A stretch of 64,000 nt of DNA. It comes from Muricea muricata (lineage: Eukaryota > Cnidaria > Anthozoa > Malacalcyonacea > Plexauridae). The position numbers and the translations under genes were made by a program. The stretch covers positions 49,485,379-49,549,378 of the forward strand of contig OY979716.1 of assembly GCA_963855995.1 (NCBI GenBank), read 5' to 3'. This document shows positions 1 through 11,081 of this stretch, one piece after another (positions within the stretch are counted from its first letter, which is position 1; every line of letters begins with the position of its first letter). The notes beneath the pieces are model-generated. The model did no database searches. It saw only the letters and a program-made list of their open reading frames with translations, and had not been told where the DNA came from.

Positions 1-1
1 G

Positions 2-2246
2 GTGGACATTTACACAAGATTTAATGTATGCGGAACTAAAAGCTTCTGGGATATTGTTGTTTCAGGTGATGGACAAATGGATTCACCAGGCTTCTCAGCA
101 AAGTATTGCACATACACACTCATGGATAATGATCCAGATTACATCCTTGATGTAAAAGTTGTTGATGTAAGGCATGCACAACTCAAAAGTTCAGTTATGG
201 AAAAAGTTGGGTGCAAACAAGCTCTTGAAGCTGTAATGAAGAAATTAAGCATTTGCGAGTTGGTAACTGATGCATCATCACAGATTATTAAAATGCTTGG
301 TATGCACTGCATTTATAGTAATTAATATCAACAATATTGATAATGATAATTTACAATGACATCATCACCATTATCACTATAAACCAGGGATGAGAGCAAT
401 AAAAGGACAAGGGGATTTTAGAGGGAATTTTTACCCTAGCTCCTTGCCCCCAGTTCCAGCATCCCTGATTATGATCATTATTATATATTATTGTTATTGA
501 CTGAGTTTCATATTATTTTAAGCTACCAATCCAAAGTTCAAAAATGTCAAGCACCAGTTAGACATATGGCACAAAAGTAATAAAATTGACAAGAAACTAC
601 ACAAGGTTTGTGAATTACTAGCTAAATGTGGATAAACTTCATGATCTAGACATGTGAAACATGATGCTAATAAAAAATGTTAATTGACATGTATCTTTTT
701 TAACTTCATACTGCAGGCTGCAAAAAAGAAGAGTAATGAGATTTTGAAACAATGGGTAGCACCAATAAGAAATCATTTTTGGCATTGCGCTAAAGAATGT
801 AAAGGGGATGTGGATAAAATGAAGGTTATAACAACTGAACTATTTAAAGAGGGGTTTAAGAGTCCATTCTGCACATTGGTCCTGTTCATAACAAAGGGGG
901 TATCCCAAATTCAAAGGTCATCTAAATTTAGCATTTTAAAATTTTTTTGAATAGAAATGCTAGTTTATGTTCTTTTATAAGCAAAATTAACATGAGAAGA
1001 GAGTCCTACTCAAACACATGCATAAAGCAGTTTAAAGTGTAAACAAAGCATTTGTTTACATTACAGTTTGTAACCCTCTATTTTAATTTTTCTTTGAACA
1101 TTTTTATTTTGTACTTTTGTTTTTTAAATATTTTGCTTTGTCAAAATTCCTTTAATAATTGAATGGATGAATTTTATGAAAGTTTACTTGTATTTATTCA
1201 TATATTAATAATTAACAGGTTATGTGGGTTAACCTCCTAAAGCATGTGACAAATCAACATGAGTGGTATGAGGGGAGATGTTCTCATGGTCCAATAGAAG
1301 ATGATGAGCATCAATGGATAGACCAAGATTCCCAACCCATGCAAGCCTTGAGAGAAATTGTATTGAGCAAGGATTTTCTAAAGACCTTTCCATTTTACAC
1401 TGGATTCAGGTTAGTGTAATCAGCCATCCGAACATAGTGCCCAACCTTGTGCATGTAATTTGTCCAATGCCAAAAGATTGGGAATTTTGATTGATTTAAA
1501 ATAACTTAAATATCATTTTCCAATTTTGCTTTAAATTACAATTTTTATGTGGTATTCACTAATTTAGGCACACAGGAAAGTTGGAGGCTTATCATAGTCA
1601 CAGGTTAATGTATGCACCGAAAAGAATGGGTTTCTCGTAAGTAAATTTAAAACAATTGACATCACATATTGGAACTAGGTACTATTTAGTTAATAAAACC
1701 ATGTGAGTCATGATTTTGAGGTAGTTAATGTTTTAGGTTTTTAACAGTTAGGAGTAGGTTAGGATTAGTGTAACAAAGAGTATAGTATTTTGATTAAAAT
1801 TATAATACAAAAAGTCAAAACATAAAACCACCTGCTAAAATGTGACAGCTATAAATACAACATATAAAATTCTTAATTTTGTCTCAGAAATTACAAGCAC
1901 AGACTTTATTACAGGTATGAAGGAACAGTGTCCCGCAGCCTTTTGGCAGCCATCGACCATAACCACCATCTACACCGGGCACAAGCAAGAGACAAAAAAA
2001 AGCAAACCAATATTTTCCAGGAGGTGGAGTAAAAGAGCAAATAGATGGAAGATTGTCATTGTGAAGGAGAAAAAAGATTACTCATATTTTCCCATTCTGT
2101 GTGCCAATGTCCTTCAAGCAGCCCAGCAGAAAATAAGAACACCATTGGAATACAAACATGACCCACAAAGAGTTGCCCCCACCATTGCAAGTCTTCCTGC
2201 ACCAGCAACAGCACAACTGGTACAAGAACACTTGGGCAGGTTTTAA
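2..2246 (+). pseudogene. Kolobok-like DDE transposase, 3' six exons, frameshifted
   Basis: Exons 2-299, 523-605, 717-824, 1219-1409, 1568-1636 and 1915-2246 join in phase with GT-AG borders. In order they encode SGDGQMDSPGF (first Asp), CELVTDASS (second Asp), LDIWHKS, NHFWHCAKEC, a CSHGPIEDDE segment and HTGKLEAYHSHRLMYAPKR, where the Glu is the likely third catalytic acid. The exon order and motifs match the minus-strand gene at 56709-62007 one for one. The last exon starts in the expected frame (AAIDHNHHLHRAQARD) but changes frame in the A-run at about 1993-2000 and finishes in another frame, so this copy is probably inactive. The N-terminal exons lie left of the window. Role: cut-and-paste DNA transposase acting in the nucleus. 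The superfamily name is inference. Confidence 0.75.
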
Positions 2247-2542
2247 AATTAAAATGTAAATCTGACAGACATGTACTGTATTGTACAAGCAAATGAAATT
2301 GCCTAAATCTGTTTAAACCTTGGCATACAATTGATTCAAATGTTTTACCATTTTTCACTGTTTTTCTAAGTCTTTTAAGCTGATCCAATTTTCACCTGAC
2401 AGCATCTTTTTTTAATTGGCATTATTGGAAATAACATTACTTAAAATATGCTTCAATATACAGTACTTGGTCTGACATCTGATTCTATGGATAGGAAAGG
2501 CTGTCCACATACTTCTGACAAATCAAATCATTTTTAGTTTAA

Positions 2543-3992
2543 CCCTGGAGCGCCGGTGGTATCATATATGATACCAGCTTTTAATTTATTCAAGAAATTA
2601 ACTGTAAATAATAAATTAAGTGACAAACTAGTACAGGTATCTAACATGAAGTATGGCATTCATATTTAATGTTTTCCGACCGCTGGATTTGCATATTCAT
2701 CGAAAAAGTATCATTTCCAAACACTGGCCGACAACGAGATTGATCTTGAGCGAATTTCATCAAAAATAATCACTTCAATTTGGTCAACTGGTGAGTTTTA
2801 TATTATTTTATTTTAATGAAACAGTTACTTTAGGTTTTCAAGCTATATTTGAGTGTAATTTTGATTGTGATTGAGTGAAAAAGCTGTCTCTACGATGTTT
2901 GTAAACATGTGGTATCTTATCTGATACCACAGGTTTTAGTGGTCAAAGCCATGTGACAATGCAAACTATGGTTTTCTGTGTTTCTGGCATTTTGTGGTTT
3001 CATTGAACGAAGTATTAATGCAATCTTTGTAAACTTTTAGTTGTCTAGTCAACATAGAATGAATGTTTACACAAATAACATTGTGTTGAATGAAAAATAT
3101 TTGACATGCTAATGAAACAAATATAATTTTCCAATAGGTTTCTTAGTGTGACAGTATGTCTCAGCAAATTGACCATTACACTGTGGATATGTGTTGGATC
3201 TGCTAGATGGAAGTGATAGTGAGCTTGAAGGATTTGGGAATGAAACTGATGATGCGTTTATTCCATATGAGCAAGACCTATCCTTTGGCATTACCATGGA
3301 AACCTGGGCACTAGCAAGAAGGATGTGATGCCTCTAAAGAAATTTCAAGCATCCTGTGCTCATGCTCTAACATCAGCTGGTAAGGGGAGAGGAAAACACA
3401 AAAGCGGTCGACCGTCCTTAGAAGACCTGGCAAGCGCCCAAGTACAACCGCCAGAGAAAAGGTATGTTGCTGTTCCGCGAGATGTCCAGAGAGATGAAGT
3501 GAACCACATGCCAATTTATGACACTGTTCGTCAAAGGTGTAAACTGTCTACAAGGTCATGTTCAGCCTTTTCATACATCAACTGTGAGAAGTGCAATGCA
3601 CACTTTTGTCTCAACAAAGAAAGAAACTGCTTTGCAGCGTTTCACCAGTAAACATTACTGTCGATTATTGCGGCAAAACTTGGGTTTTGCACATTTTGTA
3701 TATATATATTGTAGATTAGTAGTATCAACACTAAAGTTCTGTACATTTAGATCAATTATAATAACAGAATTAAAAAATTACAAGAGTATTTTGTTAAAAC
3801 ATTTTCTCTTGATATGTCTAAAAATTTACCCTCTAAAACCTGTGGTATCATATCTGATACCAGCCCAAAAATGAGGCTCGGCAACTTGAGGCTAAAAAAA
3901 ACTTCTCTCCCTTAATTCTAGATCTATTTTCATTTATTATACCAAGTTTCATAATTTTTATGAAAGTATTTCTATACCTAGGCCCTCCAGGG
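2543..3992 (+). mobile_element. Internally deleted piggyBac element (1.45 kb)
   Basis: TTAA duplications lie at 2539-2542 and 3993-3996. The ends are inverted: CCCTGGAGCGCCGG at left, and CCCTGGAGGGCC read inward from the right. TTAA followed by CCC is the hallmark of piggyBac ends. A subterminal palindrome, GGTATCATATATGATACC, occurs at 2558-2575, with variants at 2911-2928 and 3844-3861. The interior keeps only the first and last parts of a piggyBac transposase, so the element would depend on a transposase supplied elsewhere. It sits between the two convergent genes of the family A transposon, which it therefore postdates. Confidence 0.85.
3189..3651 (+). pseudogene. piggyBac transposase remnant (N-terminal scrap plus Cys-rich C-terminus)
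   Basis: Codons from about 3189 to 3328 give an acidic N-terminal scrap (LLDGSDSELEGFG) that ends at a TGA. A second stretch, 3325-3651 in another frame, starts at an ATG and gives a basic linker followed by the C-terminal cysteine module: RQRCKLS, then INCEKCNAHFCLNKERNCF, ending AAFHQ. That C-..-CxxC-..-CL-..-RNCF-..-FH layout is the piggyBac C-terminal zinc-binding domain that recognises the terminal repeats. The whole DDE core between the two pieces is missing. It can be read only as a deletion derivative. Confidence 0.75.
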
Positions 3993-4064
3993 TTAACTAT
4001 ATAATTGCACTATTGAACCAAATACACTTGTGTCAAGATAGGATCTCGTTAAATAATAATAGTA

Positions 4065-5308
4065 TTAGCGTGAGTCTTTGTAGCCTGAATATTGACCATT
4101 TAGTGATGGATATGCCTTTCTTATTTGCCAAACACAGCATGAAGGTATAACTCGGCAGTTACCACGCCCAAGGTAACCATGATGCCACATTACAAACTGC
4201 CTACAAGCAGCATGTCTCATTGCTCTATTGTCATAGACAGGTGTAAAGACATATGTGTCTGCCATGTTTCGAATTGCAGTAGATAAGTTTTCAGACTCAA
4301 TACAAATGTTGTTGAAAGCATTAGTTCTGCTAGTACATAACCTTCTCTGCTTACAGCATACTCGTTCTTTATCTGTTGGCATTTCCCTGCAATATCCACA
4401 CATACAAAAATTGGGATCTGTTGAATGTGTAGATGTAGTACCATGTGACATTGACTGATTGCCTTGTTCAGTATTTTCAAGGTTATGCACAAGATCTTCT
4501 AGTTCTAAACGCCTTGTAGAAAAGCCTTGTTTCGCAACAGCAAGAAGTTGCTCATAGGATAATGCCACAAGTATTTCCTAAGAAATTTGTAAGAATGAAA
4601 TATATCACATCTACTAACACTTTATTGCTTCAGTTAAACCATTGCATAACTTTTACTTCAACATAACATTTTACTCTTGTAATGTCCATTCCTGGATATT
4701 GTAAATACCTCATAAATGCATGATGGATTCAAACTCTCACCTCTACTGAATGCTCTGGTTCCCCAACTGTTGGGGTATTTTCGGGGAGATTATTGATCTG
4801 CGCCACCATTTCCTGGAGTACAAAGGTAAAAGATACATACACACACGCATAGATACATAGGTAGATAGATAGATAAAGAAATCGAAGGACTTGACATACT
4901 CTACATGTATTCAAAATATGGCGAATATAAAAGCTCACTTTGTTTGTGCAAAACTTCGTTTTGGTTCCACAATTGCATTCCCCACTACAAAAAATTCCAT
5001 TTGCCTTACAGGGACATCCTGACACTTTTCCTGTTTTGCTTGTTGACAATTTTCGAGAACATTGTGATCGGCACTCACACGAAACTGCCTCTCTTTCAAC
5101 ATGCAACTCTGAGCTAGATTCGTACTATATTAATTTTAAAAAAAATATGTTAAAAAAAATGAATACTTGAATAAACTTTATAGAAAGAAAAAGTAAATAC
5201 TTTACGTACATCGCCAGAACGTCTTGAAAGTTGTTGGTTGTCTGTTTCGTCCCAGAATTCGCCAATGGTAGTGTCACAACTATCATCGCACTCTATGTCG
5301 TCCGCCAT
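4065..5308 (-). CDS. CXC-like plus P2X7-ballast-domain protein (family A accessory gene)
   Basis: Four exons on the minus strand (5210-5308, 4939-5124, 4741-4812, 4065-4577) join in phase zero with GT-AG borders and give an uninterrupted protein of about 290 residues starting MADDIECDD. Exon 2 encodes a cysteine array (SCECRSQC, then GCPCKANGIFCSGECNCGT, ending FCTNK) like the CXC/tesmin-type zinc motif. Exon 4 encodes CMCGYCREMPTDKERVCC, then RQFVMWHHGYLGRGNCRV and a terminal IPSCCVWQIRKAYPSLNGQY, ending SGYKDSR. This last block is very close to the C-terminal cytoplasmic ballast of vertebrate P2X7, which binds zinc. No membrane segment is present, so this is not a receptor. It converges on the transposase gene of the same element. 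Function unknown; DNA or RNA binding is plausible from the zinc modules. Confidence 0.8.
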
Positions 5309-5378
5309 ATTTAAATGCTTAGGTTTTGTAAATCGTGGGTAAAATCACATCACTCAGCAGGTGGTACTGTGCCTTTAA

Positions 5379-7102
5379 AATCAGAAATGTTGCCAGCCTT
5401 AAATAGCGCAGTGACTCTAGCTATTTTCCATCTTGAGGGAAATTGATTACTGGTCAAAGACATATTGATTAACTTAGATATTGATGGTGCCAACTCCTTG
5501 ATGCCTACTTGAAGCAGTTTCACACTAATGCCATCAGCTTCAGTTGCGTTACTAGATGGTATCTTCAACACGTAGTTTTCAACACTCGCATGTGATGGGT
5601 GGTAAACTGAACGCAGACTTGTTAGGTGATAACTTCAATTTTACGAACTGTTTAAACTTACTTAGATCAAAGTTATCTATAGGAGAGAGTGAGGATTTGA
5701 TTTTACTGGCGATTGATGTAAAGTGAATGTTGAAAGCTTTGGCTATTTCACAACTATTCCTTAACACTTTATTGCATTCACCACTGAGGAATTCTGGCAG
5801 GCGCGATGGCTTATTATTACCACCAAGAGATTTAATCAATTTCCAAATGCACTTTATGTTGCCTTTGTTATTTTGAATTGAAGATTTGAAATAATTTCTT
5901 ATAGCGTTTTCGATCATGTTTGAAGCTAAATTTCTTGCGATACGGTATTGTTTCCATGCATTGGTTGAATTGTTTCGGATTTTCTAGCTTTTGAAAGCAA
6001 GTTATCTCTAATCTTTAACTGATTAAGGATGTCACCATTAATCCACTGAGGCTACTTAGACTTAGCAATATGTTTTTGTTTTGTTGGGGCATGTTTGCGA
6101 TTGCTTGAAAAAATATACCTTCCCAAGTTGTGAGAACATCATTAATATCATCAAATATGAAGGCCGTGTCCCAAGGGGAGTTTGCTAACGTGTTTTTGAA
6201 TGCAGATATATTAAGATTCTTTAGGTCTCTGTAAGTTATTGAATCATGAGAGTTAAGTTGATTTAGACAGCTTAAAATATTTATGAATAGCAAACGTTGG
6301 TAAATGATCAGAAAGAGCATAGTTTTCCAATAGTGCTGTGGTGATATGCTGACATTTGTTAGTATAGATATGATCTAAACAAGTACCACTTGAGGGTCAA
6401 GTTACATCAGATACCAACTGAGAGAAATGCATGTTCATTAAACTTTTTGACAAGTAGTGTTTAGTGAATTCTTGTGAAAGAAAGTTGATGTTAAAACCAC
6501 CTGTTAGTACAACTTCTTTATTAGTCAAGTAGGCGGTTTCAATACACTGTTCAAATAGTTTATCATCATCTCTAGAGTAAGATGGTGGACGGTAACAGCC
6601 AGATATCAACAGCGAGCGTTTGGACTTGAATGGGCAGATCTTGAGCCATAAAATCTCGACAGAATCATATTCGAGGTCGATTAAAGGTTAATGCATTACT
6701 ACAATACACAGCTATACCTCCTCCAGCCTTATGTAAACGATCTTTCCGCAGTAGAGTAAAACCAGGTATATTGTAGAGGGAGTCACAGTTTGAAGGTTTT
6801 AGAAACGTTTCCGTCAAAAACGAAATATCAATACAATCTGAGTTCGTTGTGAGGAGAAGCTTAATTTGTTCAAATTTACTGCTAGTTAAATGGTTTACAT
6901 TCCACTGACCAAAATGGAGTCCTTTATTGGACCGATGTAACTTTACATAGCTAAAGTTATTAGAGTCCTGTTGATTACTGATTACATCACGATCTTCGGG
7001 TGTGCTTTCTGAGGTCAAATCAGATTCTAAGGTTATGTTGTCGGTTGAAGAGTTTAAGCTACAGTAAGATGTTGAAAAACACTCATCACAAATCCAGTGC
7101 AC
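5379..7102 (-). pseudogene. Non-LTR retrotransposon ORF (endonuclease plus start of RT), broken
   Basis: Minus-strand fragments give an apurinic-type endonuclease: FGQWNVNHL, SFLTETFLKPS, GGGIAVYCSN, then SGCYRPPSYS and an SDHLPTF-type region. After a linker the beginning of a reverse transcriptase follows (ATEADGISVKLLQ, WKIARVTALFKAG). The first fragment opens with HWICDEC, the end of a PHD-like finger. Several frame changes and stops separate the fragments (7102-6665, 6609-6397, 6320-6015, 5917-5579, 5571-5379), so it is dead. The RT stops abruptly at the TTAA where the family A transposon is inserted; the rest would lie beyond the left edge of the window. CR1/L2-type affinity is suggested by the endonuclease wording but is not certain. 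Confidence 0.75.
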
Positions 7103-7684
7103 TGTATTACAAAGCCAATCAGACTACGGAAAAAATATTCTCAAAACAATTGCCAGATTACGACGAAAGGTCAATTAACAAAAGTCAGTCAACATATGAT
7201 GAAATGAGTCATAATGTCGTATATTTGTTTTCAATATACGACGAAGTGAGTCATATTGTATATTTATTTTCAAGCCCAAATTTGGGCAACTACCAAGCGG
7301 ATGACGATTTCACCTTTAGCTCTTAACCAATCAAAACTTCTACAATATTTTCAATAAATAATAATAGTAAACGTTGCATTATACATCCAGGTTTACTCTA
7401 GTATGAAGATAAAAAATAAGATGTTATTTATACATTTAGCTATATATCGACTTTCATGTATACTGAATAGATAACTAAAGTTTATTACTTACCCCTTTAT
7501 ACTTGAAAATTATAATACTTGTTAACAAATCAGTTTGAGATGAGTCTCGTGTCAATCTCTCGAACACATATTAAAACGTGCAGTATCATTGGCACATTGC
7601 TAGCATTTTAACGTTAATTCTCGAACACATTTAATATGTGCAGTATCATTAACGTCGCGGTCATATTCTGACCATATCGCAAAC
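7103..7684. other. Intergenic stretch with two pairs of short direct repeats
   Basis: No gene recognised. A unit of about 40 bp containing ATGAGTCATAATGTCGTATA is repeated, diverged, at roughly 7195-7240 and 7241-7285. A second pair built on CTCGAACACAT and GTGCAGTATCATT occurs at about 7558-7592 and 7618-7652. The first pair probably belongs to the 5' region of the retrotransposon. The second lies just outside the P-element remnant and could be part of its subterminal region. Confidence 0.5.
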
Positions 7685-9760
7685 TTACTGTCCTTTGAAT
7701 AACGTAAGTTTCGCATACTGTTTTCGTATAAACTTTCCATGCATTTTAGCATTCCTCTGCTTACTCAAATGGTGCATACAAATTGTCACGTAGTACTTTG
7801 AACAGCATTTGATCAAACTGAAAATGTGGTTGTTCGCAGCAGTTGTTTCCAACATATGCTGGTCCAACTCACTGAACACTCCGTGTTCTACACACACTTG
7901 CAATACCGTTGAGACAATTGCATCTCGTAATCCCGTACCATGTGGTGGTCCACCCTGGTTCACATTTAACATTTGCGTTACGCATTTCTCCATTTCTTCA
8001 CAGATCTTTAGCAGCTCTGACAAAGGAAATTTTACACCACCATTCAATTTGAACACGACAAACAGGTCGGGAATCTTTGCTTTCGTTGTTGTCTACACCG
8101 CTAAACATTTCATACAGTGGACTTTTCTCTCCACCATTCTGACAACGTAACCAGCAATATAAGATATTGCCGATGTCTTGAACTCGGAAAGCTCCATGCC
8201 ATTACCAACATCACAGTAATCATGATCGGTTGCAGCTGGCTTTTCTCTTGAAGCCAAGTCGTATTTCCTCGCAATTATCACATCCTCAATTTTAATTGAT
8301 GAAGATTCTGCATTGCTTAGCATCACGGTATCGTCTTGGGGAACGCAGTTTTCCTTTGCTGCTGTGATGTTGTGTCACATCAACAATTGCTTGTACGCTG
8401 ACCTGAACTTGGGCCACAGCCTTTGAACTGTGGCATTCCATGCAACTTACCTTAACAATATTCTAGATCGTCTGCGACGCTAGAGCTCAGTGTCTGCGCT
8501 GCCAGGTTTACCTTCATTTTCTGTGGTTTCAGTCTATTTGAGCAGCTCATAGTTCATTTGCTAAGCGGTTAACCTTCAGATTCTTGCAGTTTATGCAATA
8601 CCTGAATAAACTTCCACTCAGTGCTGTGGCCATTTTTATCCTTCAAGACATTCCACTCAGACATAGTGTTTTGTACCAACTTCATCATATGACAAGCATC
8701 AAAAAAATATAGATCCTTTGATTGTTGTCACATGGATGAGGAAAGTAAGCCTGCAAGTTATCAGCAGACAGTTTAGCTCCTAGCGATTTCAACATCCCTT
8801 GGTGGGTAGTTGGTCCGTCGCAGGTGAAGGAGACCTCCTTCACTCCAACTTCGTGTAGCTTTGTTAGACAATCTTTCGTCAGGTTTGCTTTCTCTTCCCC
8901 TGTGAGACCATTCACCAGAAAATATCCATAAGGTACTTTCCAGTTGGAATTTAGGGAGACTGCCATAAACACTAGTGTGTCTGAGGCTTCAGGCAGCGAG
9001 TCGCCGTCGACATCTGTGCCATAGTCAACAAAACCGCAGTACTTCTCTGCCTTACCATCCCGCTAGACATGCTTGCGTATAGACATCGCATTCAACATCA
9101 ATGCGCAAACTACTTTCTGGCTGTCTCGTTCTTCAGCCAAAACTTTTGCTTGTAAAGCTGTCAGCTCTCCTTTGGTAAAGCCAGGTTCAGCATCCATAAC
9201 ACTGTACCAACTGCTGACCACAGATGGATGTGGTAACCCTAAATCAAAACTTTTTCTAACATATTTATATGCCTTTGCAGAGTAAAACTTCAGGGTTATG
9301 GCAAATGCTCGTAACTCTTTTGGATACGAAGATTTTTCTTCTCTGTGAGTAACCGTTTCATAAGTTCCTTAGTAATTCCAGAATATTTGCACAATCACTA
9401 CTGACAAATTTTTCTTTTGTAACTCACTTACCACTGTCATCAAGGAGCTTACATTTTTTATTAACCTACGTGTTTTTTTCTGAAATGTATTCAATTTCTT
9501 CTTCAAACTTTCAACCTGGTCTATAAGATCATCAACTTTTCTTCTTAATTTCTTCTTAATCTTGTGTGAGGAGATCTTATAAAGTAGGAATGATCGTAAT
9601 CATTTGCCTCATCACTACTCACTTCACTTTGAAACTCATGAGGGAGTTTGTCATTACCAGTTACGACTTTAACACAACCTGGTTCTGTGGATGCAGCTTC
9701 TAATTCCTCAGTCACAAAAACTGCTTCCTTCAAACTACTAGGCACCTTTTCTTTTTCCAC
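7685..9760 (-). pseudogene. P-element/THAP9-like transposase remnant
   Basis: Read on the minus strand, pieces appear in the order expected for the P-element/THAP9 family. A coiled-coil region (LIDQVESLKKKLNTFQKK, about 9540-9480) is followed by YPKELRAFAITLKFYSAKAY and LGLPHPSVVSSWYSV (about 9340-9220). The RNase-H-like core follows (SLNSNWKVPYGYFLVNGL, then VSFTCDGPTTHQG, 8972-8685), and then the C-terminal ISYIAGYVVR region with CMKC (8326-8093) and an alpha-helical tail (8056-7685). Stops and frame changes lie between the pieces, for example TAG codons near 9373 and 9065. No THAP zinc finger is visible upstream. This is a decayed copy; no matching terminal repeats were found. Confidence 0.75.
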
Positions 9761-9948
9761 CTAAACAATGTATATTTATTTGTTTCAGCTGGACAGTGAC
9801 AATAATTGTTTATTATAATTATTTAAGATTATTTTAAAATTGACCAAACTACTCAGTATTTAACAGTGTTAAATTAATCTTCCAGGCTATTTTAAAACAT
9901 TGTTACATAAAAAAAGAAAACATGCAAAAAGGAAAGAAAAGGGTAAAA

Positions 9949-10640
9949 TAGTGCTGTGCAAACTCCGGTTTTTTCACCTCCGGCTCCGGCAACGGCTCCG
10001 GCAAAAGAAACTCCGGCTTCGGCAGAAAATTTTAGGCTTGTGCAAATTTGTCAAAGTTGGAAATTTTTACAGTTTAAATTGGAAACGCCTTCTTTGTTTT
10101 TTATTTAACACTTCGCATTCTTCGCATTAACATTTTGTAATATGCATGATGCACGGTATTGTATTTGCAAAAACAAGACGCAAGGTCAATGTGGTTAAAA
10201 CTTTTTATTATCAAACATAATGAAAGCAAGTTTACCAATGTTTCCTGTTACAATGTTACCTGCCAAAGGAAAGACTCTGCTCTCAGACCTTACTGATGAG
10301 GGTAATGTTTCAGTTATTCTTTAAAACACATATTCGACCTTTCATGTTGACAATAATGTCAATATTGTAAGCATAGCGTTGCAGCGTTTGATGAAATTTT
10401 TAGGTAAAATTTTCACATGCTTTACCGTCTTGCGGACGTCACAGTTATACAAAAATAACATAAAATACCATAATTATAATTTGTATGTTTGTGTCAAGCT
10501 GTATTGGGCTGTATTTACTTTTTCTTCGATGGAGTTAGTTTTTCGTTGATCTATGATAGAAGTTTGCAGCACAAATAAGTGCTGCCGGAGTTTTGCCGGA
10601 GGTGAACAAACTCCGGCTCCGGCTCCGGCGCACAGCACTA
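9949..10640. mobile_element. hAT-like MITE with CTCCGGC subterminal repeats (692 bp)
   Basis: The ends are inverted: TAGTGCTGTGC at 9949 and GCACAGCACTA ending at 10640. They are flanked by 8-bp near-identical duplications, GGGTAAAA (9941-9948) and GGATAAAA (10641-10648). An 8-bp duplication with a TAG-type end is typical of hAT elements. Both subterminal regions are packed with CTCCGGC or its variants (about 9963-10022 on the plus strand, again at 10580-10630 in mixed orientation), probably transposase-binding sites. The interior has no significant coding potential, so the element is non-autonomous. Confidence 0.75.
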
Positions 10641-11081
10641 GGATAAAATCTTGCAAAATTTTTGCAGACTAACCTGGATATAGTTACATAACTTTTAAAG
10701 GCTCTTAACTCAACAAGAACTTGAAAAATCAAGATTTCTGTTTAATTGTCTTATATGAAATAGTTATTCGTGACATTTCTGATAATGCATGCTGTTTTTC
10801 TGTACTAATTACTGTAACCTGAAATATCACGTAATTCTTGACAGCATAACAATTTTTTAGGTATATTTAATAAAATCGGAAATGCATTTAGACCCCGTTT
10901 ACCGTAGGGCAAAAAATTCCGGATTCATAAAAATATCCGAATTTGTTGTTTACAAAGTTCTATTGAATTGTTTCGTATTCGTTGTTTACACTTGGGCGTG
11001 CTGTGCAAAGCAGAACGGTTACCACGCACGCTGACCTTGTGCTTTTCGTGAATGCAAATTTCTATGTCAAAGTTGTGAAAT
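10641..11081. other. Non-coding upstream region
   Basis: A+T-rich sequence with no coding signal that I recognise. It would contain the promoter of the gene starting at 11082, but no distinct TATA box or other element can be asserted. Confidence 0.4.

Larger units (their letters stand above)
1..5374. mobile_element. TTAA-inserting DDE transposon, family A (Kolobok-like), left part outside window
   Basis: The right end is defined by a terminal motif reading inward on the minus strand as AGGCACAGTACCACC, followed outward by TTAA at 5375-5378. Immediately beyond, the reading frame of a reverse transcriptase starts mid-domain, so the element cut that gene. It carries a plus-strand transposase (exons 2-2246) and a minus-strand Cys-rich/ballast gene (4065-5308) in convergent orientation, with a piggyBac derivative (2543-3992) inserted between them. 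The architecture matches the complete element at 54524-62094, whose ends begin AAAAGCAGTGTCACC and AGGAGCAGTGCCA. TTAA target use and a D-D-E enzyme suggest the Kolobok superfamily; that assignment is inference. The left terminus is not in the window. Confidence 0.75.

Noticed and set aside
383..471. Short inverted repeat (CAGGGATG / CATCCCTG) in an intron of the family A transposase as a MITE
   Set aside because: Only about 8 paired bases at the ends, with no target duplication seen; insufficient support.
2056..2388. 110-codon minus-strand frame across the end of the family A transposase
   Set aside because: It is the antisense shadow of the transposase last exon and has no motif.
4065..4568. 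Possible P2X receptor gene because of the P2X7-like C-terminus
   Set aside because: The four joined exons contain no transmembrane helices and no extracellular Cys-rich P2X ectodomain. The gene sits inside a transposon. Only the ballast-like domain is shared.
7558..7652. CRISPR-like direct repeats
   Set aside because: Only two diverged units with irregular spacing in a eukaryotic, transposon-rich context; no array or Cas genes.
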